Shown piece after piece: positions 6,614-6,722 of a stretch of 6,722 nt of DNA. A program made the translations under genes and the position numbers. Location of the stretch: positions 1 through 6,722 of the forward strand of contig JAKAOI010000128.1 of NCBI GenBank assembly GCA_021812265.1. The letters run 5' to 3'. Source of the DNA: Chloroflexota bacterium (GTDB lineage: Bacteria > Chloroflexota > Ktedonobacteria > Ktedonobacterales > JACDGC01). Below the pieces are notes generated by a model. It ran no database searches. It worked only from the letters and a program-made list of their open reading frames with translations, and had not been told where the DNA came from. Within the stretch, counting starts at the first letter, position 1, and each line of letters opens with the position of its first letter.

Positions 6614-6722
6614 TTATATTGATGCGCCATGCGCGTTTACAATAAACGCTTGTATGGCGGCGTGGTCTTTTTTGCCCAGCGCATGTTCTACGCCGCTGCT
6701 AACATCCACCCCCCAAGGCTGA
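6614..6722 (-). CDS. trpF: Phosphoribosylanthranilate isomerase, C-terminal end (5'-truncated by window edge)
   Basis: Only the final 35 residues are present, in the frame whose first whole codon is at 6721-6719. They begin [12 protein letters not shown], the hallmark phosphate-binding end of TrpF (consensus [11 protein letters not shown]), followed by [12 protein letters not shown] and a TAA at 6614-6616. Family knowledge: TrpF isomerises N-(5'-phosphoribosyl)anthranilate to the carboxyphenylamino-deoxyribulose phosphate used by TrpC. The F-B-A gene order is a classic trp operon end, so trpC and earlier genes probably lie beyond the window. The C-terminal tail (NAHGASI) is unremarkable. Confidence 0.93.
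   Translation of the reverse strand, partial: QPWGVDVSSGVEHALGKKDHAAIQAFIVNAHGASI

Noticed and set aside
6592..6630. trpB start at ATG 6630 overlapping trpF
   Set aside because: The ATG at 6591 has a good GAGGG site and gives the normal TrpB length; the 13 extra residues do not resemble TrpB.

Overview
The window is ordinary-looking bacterial chromosome, about 45% GC by eye, with short intergenic gaps and Shine-Dalgarno sites of the AAGGA/GAGG type. Gene content does not fix the phylum. A trp operon ending F-B-A, a small soluble methyl-accepting protein and a large MalT/LAL-type LuxR regulator are together most reminiscent of Firmicutes (Negativicutes or Clostridia) or Chloroflexota. This is inference from protein style only.

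Left part, + strand: the C-terminal ATPase domain of a sensor histidine kinase (2-334, cut by the window edge), then after a gap of about 160 bp a small cytoplasmic methyl-accepting chemotaxis-type transducer (493-1326). This gene converges on a long minus-strand gene (1377-4046) encoding a LAL-family ATP-dependent LuxR regulator: N-terminal Walker A/B STAND ATPase, helical repeat middle, C-terminal LuxR helix-turn-helix. A TATAAT box just upstream of its preferred start suggests it can be transcribed from its own promoter.

Right part, minus strand: the end of the tryptophan operon in the order trpF (partial, 6614-6722), trpB (5374-6591), trpA (4261-5085). TrpF, TrpB and TrpA catalyse the last steps of tryptophan synthesis; TrpA and TrpB form tryptophan synthase and pass indole between them.

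The striking feature is the trpB-trpA junction. Instead of the usual tight spacing there are 288 bp, almost entirely filled by two head-to-tail copies of a 126-bp sequence (5126-5251 and 5252-5377) that differ at only four positions, all transitions. Each copy can fold into a multi-hairpin structure closed by pairing of its ends. The stop codon of trpB lies inside the edge of the second copy. This looks like a small structured, probably mobile or dispersed, repeat that landed at the trpB 3' end and was duplicated in tandem. No CRISPR array, tRNA, rRNA, transposase or phage gene is visible.
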